Positions 36,552-44,283 of a stretch of DNA of 64,000 bases are shown piece after piece. The DNA comes from Burkholderiaceae bacterium (GTDB lineage: Bacteria > Pseudomonadota > Gammaproteobacteria > Burkholderiales > Burkholderiaceae_B). The translations under genes and the position numbers were made by a program. The number at the start of each line of letters is the position of its first letter. The first letter of the stretch is position 1. The stretch covers positions 107,341 to 171,340 of the forward strand of contig SCSG01000013.1 in the NCBI GenBank assembly GCA_004322135.1, given 5' to 3'. Under the pieces are notes generated by a model. That model saw only the letters and a list, made by a program, of their open reading frames with translations. It was not told the DNA's origin and ran no database searches.

Positions 36552-39233
36552 TCATACGGTCGCCGGCAGTGGTTTGGCCAGATCCAGATCCATCGACCGA
36601 GCGAATTCTTTCACTTTTTCGGGATTCTCGCCACGTGCGATTTCGCTGAACGCCGTGTAGGCTATCCAGCGCGCATCCAACTCGAAAAAGTCGCGCAAGT
36701 TGGCGCGTGTGTCGCTACGCCCGAACCCATCAGTACCCAAAGTAACGTAAGCGGCGGGCACGAAGGCGCGTATGCTTTCGGCAACGCCCCGTACGTAATC
36801 GCTGGCGGCAATGACTGGCGCCGCGCCGCCGCCAAGCTGCTGCGTGACATATGCCGTCGACGGCGCCGCGGCACCATGCCGTTCATTGCGCTGGGCGGCA
36901 AAGCCATCACGCGCAAGCTCCGTGTAGCTCGTGACGCTCCACACTTCGGCGTTCACGCCCAGGTGCTCCCTGAGCAATGCCGCAGCCGCAACCGCCTCCT
37001 TGAGTATTGGCCCCGAGGCCAGCAGGCGCACGTCGGCATTTTCGACCGGCTGCAAGCAATACATGCCGCGCCGGATTCCTTCCTGTGAACCGTCTGGCAT
37101 GCTTGGCTGCGCGTCGTTTTCATTGGTCACGGTGATGTAGTAGAAGACGTCCTCGTTCTCGCCCAGCATGCGCCGCATGCCATCCTGCATGATGACTGCC
37201 ACTTCGTATGCATAGGCGGGGTCGTAAGAAACGCAGTTGGGCACTGTCGAAGCGAGCAGATGGCTATTGCCGTCCTGGTGCTGCAGACCCTCACCCTCCA
37301 GCGTCGTACGGCCAGACGTGGCGCCAACCAGAAAGCCGCGTGCGCGCTGGTCGGCCGCCGCCCAGATGAGGTCGCCAATACGCTGAAAGCCGAACATGGA
37401 GTAATAGATATAGAACGGCAACATGGGAACACCATGCACCGAGTAACTGGTTGCCGCAGCGGTCCATGACGAAATCGCACCGGCTTCGGTGATGCCTTCT
37501 TCCAGAATCTGCCCATCGACGATTTCGCGGTACGCCAGAATGGAGCCGATGTCTTCGGGTTCGTAAAGCTGGCCTTGTGAAGAATAAATGCCCACCTGTC
37601 GGAAGAGGTTCGCCATTCCGAACGTGCGCGCCTCATCAGCGACGATGGGCACCACATGCCTGCCTAGCGCGGGGTCCTTCAGAAGGCCACCCATCATGCG
37701 CACCAGTGCCATGGTGCCGGACATCTTCTTGCCATCGGCCTGCAACGCGAAGTGCGCATAGGACTCGATTGGCGGCACACTCAGCTGCTGATGCACGACG
37801 CTGCGTCGCGGCACGAACCCGCCCAGTTCGGCGCGCCGTTTCAGCAGATGCTTCATCTGCGCACTATCGGATGCTGGCTTGTAAAAGGCCAGCGCTTCGC
37901 AATCGGCGTCAGAAATCGGCAGCCGGAAGCGGTCGCGAAATTCAAGCAGCGCGCTGGAATCCAGCTTTTTCTGCTGATGCGTCGTCATTTTGCCCTGGCC
38001 CGACGCGCCCATGCCGAAGCCCTTCTTGGTCAGGGCGAGCACGACGGTGGGACCCCCACGGTGATTCGCCGCCGCGTGATAAGCGGCGTAGATTTTCTTC
38101 ATGTCGTGGCCACCGCGCCGCAGGCGATCAATCTCGTCATCGGTCAGTCTGGCGGCAATGGCCCGCAGGCCCGGCGCCTGCCCAAAAAAGTGCTCGCGGT
38201 TATACGCGCCATCGTTGGCCGCGAACGTCTGCAGCTGCCCATCCACGATGCGGCCCAACGCGTCGGCCAGTTCACCCGTTTCGTCCCGTGCAAAAAGCGG
38301 ATCCCAATCCGCACCCCACAATAGCTTTATGACGTTCCAGCCCGCACCCTCGAACGTGGTTTCCAGCTCATCGACAATGCGGCCGTTGCCACGCACCGGG
38401 CCGTCAAGTCGCTGCAAGTTGCAATTGACCACGAACACCAGATTGTCCAGATGCTCACGCGATGCGAGGTTCAGCGCGGCCAGCGACTCGGGCTCATCCA
38501 TTTCTCCATCGCCGAACACGCCCCATACCTTGCGGCCCTTGGGCGCCATCATGCCGCGATTTTCCATATAACGCATGAAGCGCGCCTGGTAAATCGCGCT
38601 GATCGGGCCGATTCCCATGGACCCCGACGGAAACTGCCAGAAGTCGTCCATGAGCCAGGGGTGCGGATACGACGACAGGCCACGCTTGCCGTGCCGCCTG
38701 GCCTCGATTTCGCGCCGGAACAGGGACAGATCTTCTTCGCTCAGCTTGCCTTCGAGAAAAGCGCGAGCGTAAATGCCGGGTGCCGAGTGCGCCTGAAAAT
38801 ACACCAGATCGCCGCCAAAGGTATCCGTGCGCGCACGAAAAAAGTGGTTGAAGCCAACCTCGAACAGATCGGCGGCCGATGCGTAGCTGGCAATGTGGCC
38901 CCCCAACCCGCTGTGCGCCCGATTGGCGCGCACCACCATGGCCAGAGCGTTCCAGCGGATGAGACTACCCAAGTACACTTCCACCTCCAGAGCGTCGGAC
39001 CCACCGGGGAACGGCGGTTCGTCGGGCACGCCTATGGTATTTACGTAGGGCGTGGTACGGGGCTGACGCCAGCCCAACCCCATTTCCCGGGCGGTTGAAC
39101 TTAACTGTGTCAACAGATAGCGGGCGCGCTCTGGGCCGGCAAACTGCACGACACTTCGCAGCGCGTCAAGCCACTCGGCGGTTTCAAGCTCATCGACATC
39201 ACTGCTTAAATGATTGGCGGTTGACAAGTCCAT
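36552..39233 (-). CDS. Homodimeric 2-oxo acid dehydrogenase E1 (AceE/MdeB type)
   Basis: This 893-residue thiamine-diphosphate enzyme decarboxylates pyruvate or a close 2-oxo acid and acylates the E2 lipoyl group. The TPP motif is GDGEMDEPESLAALNLASREH...NCN near residues 230-262. The full transketolase-like length is present, ending ENPEKVKEFARSMDLDLAKP. GGAG lies upstream of the start at 39233. E2 and E3 genes do not follow, so it must use partners encoded elsewhere. An orphan E1 divergent from an Lrp/AsnC regulator is the arrangement of mdeB/mdeR in Pseudomonas putida, where MdeB acts on 2-oxobutyrate from methionine. That role is a serious alternative to a second pyruvate dehydrogenase. 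Confidence 0.88.
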   Translation of the reverse strand: MDLSTANHLSSDVDELETAEWLDALRSVVQFAGPERARYLLTQLSSTAREMGLGWRQPRTTPYVNTIGVPDEPPFPGGSDALEVEVYLGSLIRWNALAMVVRANRAHSGLGGHIASYASAADLFEVGFNHFFRARTDTFGGDLVYFQAHSAPGIYARAFLEGKLSEEDLSLFRREIEARRHGKRGLSSYPHPWLMDDFWQFPSGSMGIGPISAIYQARFMRYMENRGMMAPKGRKVWGVFGDGEMDEPESLAALNLASREHLDNLVFVVNCNLQRLDGPVRGNGRIVDELETTFEGAGWNVIKLLWGADWDPLFARDETGELADALGRIVDGQLQTFAANDGAYNREHFFGQAPGLRAIAARLTDDEIDRLRRGGHDMKKIYAAYHAAANHRGGPTVVLALTKKGFGMGASGQGKMTTHQQKKLDSSALLEFRDRFRLPISDADCEALAFYKPASDSAQMKHLLKRRAELGGFVPRRSVVHQQLSVPPIESYAHFALQADGKKMSGTMALVRMMGGLLKDPALGRHVVPIVADEARTFGMANLFRQVGIYSSQGQLYEPEDIGSILAYREIVDGQILEEGITEAGAISSWTAAATSYSVHGVPMLPFYIYYSMFGFQRIGDLIWAAADQRARGFLVGATSGRTTLEGEGLQHQDGNSHLLASTVPNCVSYDPAYAYEVAVIMQDGMRRMLGENEDVFYYITVTNENDAQPSMPDGSQEGIRRGMYCLQPVENADVRLLASGPILKEAVAAAALLREHLGVNAEVWSVTSYTELARDGFAAQRNERHGAAAPSTAYVTQQLGGGAAPVIAASDYVRGVAESIRAFVPAAYVTLGTDGFGRSDTRANLRDFFELDARWIAYTAFSEIARGENPEKVKEFARSMDLDLAKPLPATV

Positions 39234-39362
39234 AACGTCCACTCCTGGTTCGGCCATCCAAAATAGAATAGGAGCAACCGCGCAGTATGTGGAACCGAAA
39301 TTATCTTATAAAATGTAATAAATAAGCATAATGTACTTTCCATCCTGCAATAACAGACGGAT

Positions 39363-39836
39363 ATGCCACATATGGAGCTAGATACGACAGATCTTCGTAT
39401 CCTGCAAATACTGCAGGGAAACTCGAAAATCAGCAATGTAGAGTTGGCAAAACGAGTCAATCTCTCGGCCTCGCCAACCCTGGCCAGGGTCAAGAACCTG
39501 GAGGCGCACGGCATCATCTCGCGCTACGTGGGGCTGGTCGACCCAGCGGCGCTGAATCTGAAAATGACGGTGTTCATACAGGTCAGCCTGGACAGGCAGG
39601 AGTCCGCAACGCTAAAGCGCTTCGAAGACGACGTCACCCAATTCAGCCAGGTCATGGAAGTGTATTTGATGACCGGCGACGAAGACTATCTACTGCGCAT
39701 CGTCGTGCCCGATATTCAGGCACTCGAGCACTTCATCCTCGACCACCTCACCAAGATTCCGGGCATAAAGAAAATCCGCTCCAGCTTCGCACTGAAGCGC
39801 GTAAAGTACACGACAGCACTGCCTATTGACGCTTAG
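39363..39836 (+). CDS. Lrp/AsnC-family transcriptional regulator
   Basis: This 157-residue protein has an N-terminal helix-turn-helix (DTTDLRILQILQGNSKISNVELAKRVNLSASPTLARVKNLEAHGII) and a C-terminal RAM ligand domain (VMEVYLMTGDEDYLLRIVVPDIQALEHFI). Such regulators sense amino acids. It is divergent from the E1 gene across 129 A/T-rich bases and most likely controls it, as MdeR does mdeB. The start is either 39363 or the ATG three codons later. Its 3' end overlaps the bcs-region remnant by about 14 bases, tail to tail. Confidence 0.9.
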   Translation: MPHMELDTTDLRILQILQGNSKISNVELAKRVNLSASPTLARVKNLEAHGIISRYVGLVDPAALNLKMTVFIQVSLDRQESATLKRFEDDVTQFSQVMEVYLMTGDEDYLLRIVVPDIQALEHFILDHLTKIPGIKKIRSSFALKRVKYTTALPIDA

Positions 39837-40062
39837 TTTCCGATCCGGCGGAACTCAATCCCATCAGTCTGGCGAGCGTAGGCCATGCGGTCAGCGCCGC
39901 CTGCAAAGCGCTGTACTCGCGCCGATCGAAGTAATAGCGCGGGTCGATTTCAGGCAAGCGATCATGCTCGGGGACGAAAACCAGTACAGCCTTACGCCCG
40001 GACGCCTGAACGACGTCGGCAAACTTGTCAATCTCGGAAAGTAATTTGGCAAGACGCAACGG
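39823..40062 (-). pseudogene. C-terminal tail of an unidentified gene fused after bcsB
   Basis: About 79 residues in a frame different from bcsB: PLRLAKLLSEIDKFADVVQA, then SGRKAVLVFVPEHDRLPEID and a tail to a stop at 39823. The VPEH segment after an SGRK strand faintly recalls BcsG, whose gene often closes bcs operons, but the match is short and I am not sure. There is no plausible start or ribosome site. The codon pattern looks genuine, so it is probably the 3' end of a gene whose 5' part was deleted. Confidence 0.4.
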
Positions 40063-40868
40063 ATACCCATTACCACGGCATTGCTGTCAGCCGGGATAGT
40101 ATTAGCCACCGGGAACCGCGCCCCCCGATAGTTCGCCAGCATGCCAAACCACGACGCGACGACACCAGCGCTATGCAGCAACTCATTGCTTGGAGTGGAG
40201 ACCAACACAAAGGGCAGCACCAGGCGCGTGCTGTCACCGCGATCGAAAAACGGGGCTGGCAACACGCCCAGGTCATTCGCAAGAGCCACGGTCCGCTCGT
40301 CAAGCACAAGTTCGCTGACGGGACTGATGTCGGCCCACAACGCTGAATTGGCGGGATCCTCACACTGGTTGATTGTGTAATGGGCGACGAGCTGAAAGGT
40401 AATCTGGTTGAAGCTGGTAAAAAATAATGGATTGAGCTCAATATTCTGCACAACCGGGCTCCCCGCGTTCTCGGCCTTGAACGGCACAGTCGCGACCACC
40501 TGCTGGTTGACCAGGACACGAATATGCGACATCGCAAAAACCAACGCAGGAGAATACGTGTAAGTGAGCCGCAACCGTGCGCCAGTCACAATGCGGTCAA
40601 GCCGTACTCCGACGCCAATGGACTTGCTGTCGGAAATGCCCTTTAGGTGCATGGGCCGAAAAGCGCTCAATTTGGAAAACGGCAGAATAGTCGATATAGG
40701 CTGCCCGACCGCACTGGACACAGCCGCTTTATTCAGCTGCTGATCCGCTGAAACGGCAGTCGCATTGATCGCCGTAGGTGAAGCGTCCAGTTGCTGTGAA
40801 AGGGACAAGGCTGGCTGAAAAGTCGCTAGCAAAAAAACCAGCAATGCAAATATCAGATTGCTTTTCAT
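40063..40868 (-). pseudogene. bcsB: bcsB, cellulose synthase periplasmic subunit, truncated
   Basis: About 268 residues match the start of BcsB, the cyclic-di-GMP-associated periplasmic subunit of cellulose synthase. There is a signal peptide (LIFALLVFLLATFQPALS), then the carbohydrate-binding and flavodoxin-like regions: INPLFF-like IELNPLFFTSFNQITFQLV, ANDLGVLPAPFFDRGD, GVVASWFGMLANYRGARFPV and NAVVMG. BcsB is normally about 750 residues. Here similarity ends at about 40065, where the frame runs on for 58 unrelated residues and a different gene tail takes over in another frame. The membrane anchor is lost, and no bcsA is adjacent. Confidence 0.8.
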
Positions 40869-41450
40869 CGCAACTTTTTAGCTTAATGACATGTAAGAGA
40901 TGGCAGCGCCTCGGAAATCAGACCGCAATGAACAAAAGCACGGCGGCACCTACTTTGCTGGTGCGCCGCACAACACAGTGCGCCGACAATAGGAAATGCA
41001 CAGGGAAGATTTTTGGACACGTGCGATCACGCCGCACCGCATACCCGCGCGCTCGTACCGGGCACGGGAAATGTTGAACGTGAACGGCGAAAGTTTGCCC
41101 AATTCGAGCTGCATCGCAGCTTCCCAACACGAAAATAAACTGTGAGACAAAGTTTGTTAGTCGAACAAAGACTAGAGTTTTCTGTGAAAAACTTAACAAA
41201 TTAATAGATACAAATTGAGTCAACGTATCATAGCCACGCCACCCAGGACAAGAAACCTTTCGGGATTTGCACCAGAACGGGTCAGGTGTACGACGCACGG
41301 CCAATGCCAGCGGCACACGCCAGCCTGGTCAGAAAGCTGGACTGTCTTCTACAGCTTGACGCTGCGGCATCTGCGTGAGATCGTGCAGAGGATCGACTAA
41401 TAATCGCTTGATAATTTCAAACTGTCTTCCACCACCCACTACCAAACGCA
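40869..41450. other. 582-bp gene-free region, A/T-rich in the middle
   Basis: It separates the bcsB remnant (leftward) from the TetR gene (rightward), so it should hold both promoters. The segment around 41100-41220 is A/T-rich (TTTGTTAG, AACTTAACAAATTAATAG). Open frames exist on both strands, but none has a start signal or recognisable protein character. bcsA would be expected upstream of bcsB in a normal operon and is absent. Confidence 0.5.
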
Positions 41451-42164
41451 ATGGCCAGAGCCCTGAAATCTGCAACCCCCAAGGCAGGCGCCGCACCCAC
41501 CGCGCGGCGCCTGGCGCCCGAACAACGTGAGCGGCAGATCGTCGAAAAGGCCATCAAGCACTTCACACGGCATGGGTTCTCGGGCAGCACGCGCGAGCTT
41601 GCGCGCGAACTGGGCGTTACCCAGCCCCTGTTGTACCGCTACTTTCCCAGCAAAGAAGCGCTGATAGACCGGGTCTACAACGAGGTATTCAGCTGGTGCG
41701 CGAACTGGGAGGTCGATTTGACCAATCGCGCACTGCCGCTGACCGAACGATTGCAGCGGTTTTACAGCGAGTATGCCCATGTAATCCTGCGTGAAGAGTG
41801 GAGTCGCATCTTCATCTTCGCCGGGCTCACCCGCGAAGGCATCAATACTAAATATCTCAGTCGCTTGCGCTCGCAGGTTTTTCTTCCTGTCCTGGCTGAA
41901 GTTCGACACGAATTCGGTATACCCGAACCACGGACTTCCGCCGAACTGGAGCACGAGATAGAGCTCGTTTGGGCGCTTCACGCCGGCATCTTCTACCTGG
42001 GGGTTCGCAAATGGATCTACGGATTGCAGATTCCCAAAGATGTGGACCTCTTGATCCGGACTGAGGTGACATCCTTTCTCCACGGAGCGCCCCACGTGAT
42101 GTCGGAACTGCGCCGTAAATCCACACTTGCCCCACCAATGGGAACGGACCGCCACAAGCGCTGA
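41451..42164 (+). CDS. TetR-family transcriptional regulator
   Basis: This 237-residue protein has an N-terminal TetR helix-turn-helix: RQIVEKAIKHFTRHGFSGSTRELARELGVTQPLLYRYFPSKEALIDRVY (about residues 25-73). The C-terminal ligand domain is typical in length (WSRIFIFAGLTREGINTKYL...HAGIFYLGVRKWIYG). It is followed at 163 bp by a VOC protein and a flavin monooxygenase on the same strand and probably represses them. A basic Ala/Pro-rich leader of about 20 residues precedes the DNA-binding domain. Confidence 0.88.
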   Translation: MARALKSATPKAGAAPTARRLAPEQRERQIVEKAIKHFTRHGFSGSTRELARELGVTQPLLYRYFPSKEALIDRVYNEVFSWCANWEVDLTNRALPLTERLQRFYSEYAHVILREEWSRIFIFAGLTREGINTKYLSRLRSQVFLPVLAEVRHEFGIPEPRTSAELEHEIELVWALHAGIFYLGVRKWIYGLQIPKDVDLLIRTEVTSFLHGAPHVMSELRRKSTLAPPMGTDRHKR

Positions 42165-42293
42165 CAAAAGGCCACCGTCAATAGGGACGAACGGGTCCTG
42201 ATGGACGGCACGCTGTCTGTCCCGCAGCACGGGAAAACCCCAACCAGGACCAACGGTGGGGGTCTTGCCGAGGGCAATGCATCACGCTACTAT

Positions 42294-42307
42294 TTATCTA
42301 TCGATAA
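42294..42307. promoter_or_regulatory. Candidate operator upstream of the VOC gene
   Basis: TTATC-TATC-GATAA is an inverted repeat 21 bases before the VOC start codon, overlapping the position where a promoter or leader would lie. It could be the target of the adjacent TetR protein. The arms are short, so chance cannot be excluded. Confidence 0.35.
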
Positions 42308-42327
42308 CTTACCAACAGGAGACTGTC

Positions 42328-42780
42328 ATGCCAATCACCAAGCTGGCGCACCTCTCCGTGCGAACTACCTCGATTGAGGCCTCCCGCCAATTCTACGTGG
42401 ATGTTCTGGGTTTCAAGGAAGGGTATAGGCCCGCATTCAAGTTTCCCGGCCTGTGGCTCTATAGGGGCGGAGACGAAGCCGATTACGGCATCGTGCATAT
42501 TATTGGAATCGACAAAGATGACCCGCAGGGGCTCAAGGACCACCTTGGCGACAAGGCTGAATCCAGCCTGAACGGCAGCGGAGCCGTAGACCACATCGCC
42601 TTTCTTGCGACAGGCCTTGCCGGTATGCGGCTACGCCTCAAGCAGGCCGGCCTGCAGTCCCGCGAGCGTACGGTGCCAGACCTTGGGCTGCATCAAGTGT
42701 TCGTTGAAGACCCTTCGGGGATCACCATTGAGTTGAATTTCCCTGCCACTGAAGCCGCAGACGGAGAGCCACGTGTCTGA
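42328..42780 (+). CDS. VOC-superfamily protein (glyoxalase/dioxygenase fold)
   Basis: This 150-residue single-domain vicinal-oxygen-chelate protein has a possible metal-binding His in KLAHLSVRTTSIEASRQFYVDVLGF, a second in VDHIAFLATGL and the Glu in GITIELNFPA. AGGAG precedes the start at 42328. The last eight bases overlap the next gene, so the two are coupled. It could act as an isomerase, a ring-cleaving dioxygenase or a hydrolase on the product of the downstream monooxygenase; the substrate is not readable. Confidence 0.83.
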   Translation: MPITKLAHLSVRTTSIEASRQFYVDVLGFKEGYRPAFKFPGLWLYRGGDEADYGIVHIIGIDKDDPQGLKDHLGDKAESSLNGSGAVDHIAFLATGLAGMRLRLKQAGLQSRERTVPDLGLHQVFVEDPSGITIELNFPATEAADGEPRV

Positions 42781-43990
42781 GCCACGCAAGGCCATCGTCA
42801 TCGGCGGCTCGCTGGGTGGACTGTTTGCGGCCAATCTGCTCCTGCGTGCAGGATGGGACGTCCATGTCTATGAGAAGGTCGCCGAAGAACTCGAAGGCCG
42901 AGGTGCAGGCATCGTCACGCACCCGGAATTGATGGATGTGCTGGCTGCAATCGGCGTTCCTCCCAGTGAAGACATTGGTGTATTCGTGCAAGAGCGAATA
43001 ACGCTGGCGCAGGACGGCACAGTTCTGGGGCGTCGATCATTGCCTCAGGTCCTGACCGCATGGGGACACTTCTACCATATTCTGAAGACACGGCTGCCGG
43101 CGAATCGCTACCACAACGGGCACACGCTGACGTCCATAGAACAAAACGACGCTGCAGTTCAACTTACATTTGCCGACGGCCGTCAGCTCAGTGCCGATCT
43201 CGTCGTCGCGGCAGACGGCCTGCGATCCACGATCCGGCAAGCGCTGCTTCCCGCCGTGAAGCCGGTATATGCGGGCTACATCGCATGGCGCGGACTGGTC
43301 GAAGAGTCGGCGCTCAGTGACCGAGTACGAACTGAGTTGTTCCCCTACTTCGCGTTCGGCATTCCGCCGCATGAACAAATGATTGCGTACCCCGTCGCCG
43401 GACAGGAAAACGGCACCGAGCCCGGCAAGCGGCGGTTCAACTTTGTCTGGTACAGACCTGCGGAAAAGACCACGACTTTCAAAGACATGGTCACCGATGC
43501 CAACGGACGCGTCTGGATGGATGGCATCCCGCCGCCACTGATCCGTCCCGCGTTGGTGACGCAAGCCCGTCAAGCCGCTCACGACATTCTTGCACCACAG
43601 TTCACAGAGGTCGTGGAGACAGCCGAGGACTTGTTCTTTCAGCCCATCTTTGACCTGGAAAGCCCCCGTATGGCGATCGGCCGGATCGCGCTGCTCGGCG
43701 ATGCCGCCTTCGTAGCCCGCCCCCATTGCGGCATGGGGGTCACCAAAGCTGCCGGAGACGCCATGACGCTGGTCAAGGCGCTACAAGCCGAAGCGAACAT
43801 CGCGAAGGCGCTGCGCGCATATGAGACGCCACGATTGGCCTTCGGCTCGTACATCGTTGGACATTCCCGCGCGCTGGGCGCCTACATGCAAAGCCAGCCA
43901 CACACTCCCGAAGAGCGCAAAATGGCCGAGCGTTACCGGACACCCGAGGCAATCATGCGCGAAACTGCCGTACCTTCAGCCCCCGACTGA
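42773..43990 (+). CDS. FAD-dependent aromatic hydroxylase, dihydroxypyridine-hydroxylase-like
   Basis: This 405-residue class A flavin monooxygenase has the dinucleotide fold IVIGGSLGGLFAANLLLRAGWDVHVYEK (residues 8-35), the DG motif VVAADGLRSTIRQ and the second FAD motif ALLGDAAFVARPHCGMGVTKAAGDA. The wording GGSLGGL...EGRGAGIVTHPEL is closest, from memory, to 2,6-dihydroxypyridine 3-hydroxylase, so a heteroaromatic such as a nicotine or nicotinate intermediate is possible. The GTG start at 42773 overlaps the VOC gene. The protein is complete, unlike the monooxygenase remnant at 34 kb. Confidence 0.85.
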   Translation: MSEPRKAIVIGGSLGGLFAANLLLRAGWDVHVYEKVAEELEGRGAGIVTHPELMDVLAAIGVPPSEDIGVFVQERITLAQDGTVLGRRSLPQVLTAWGHFYHILKTRLPANRYHNGHTLTSIEQNDAAVQLTFADGRQLSADLVVAADGLRSTIRQALLPAVKPVYAGYIAWRGLVEESALSDRVRTELFPYFAFGIPPHEQMIAYPVAGQENGTEPGKRRFNFVWYRPAEKTTTFKDMVTDANGRVWMDGIPPPLIRPALVTQARQAAHDILAPQFTEVVETAEDLFFQPIFDLESPRMAIGRIALLGDAAFVARPHCGMGVTKAAGDAMTLVKALQAEANIAKALRAYETPRLAFGSYIVGHSRALGAYMQSQPHTPEERKMAERYRTPEAIMRETAVPSAPD

Positions 43991-44283
43991 CCACCACCGC
44001 GGGAAACAAGACGTGCCGCTCCCGCGGCACCCTGCCCCGGCAATGGCTCCCGGCACACGCATTGACCGTATAATCCACAACATCGCGTGTGATCGCGCAG
44101 ATATCATCTGTCCGCCCGGGGGCACAGCAACAGCTCGGTGCCCATGCAGCCACGTGGCCACTGGACGGATCATGGATCACAGGAAGAACAGGCGCGCATC
44201 ACAGAGGGCGCGCTCATAACGTGCCAAAATATAAAAAATCCGCCCACCCAGTTCTTGTAATCTTGAACACACCATCGATTTGA

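Noticed and set aside
40918..41316. 132-codon minus-strand frame upstream of bcsB
   Set aside because: No ribosome site and odd composition; it crosses the A/T-rich promoter-like stretch.
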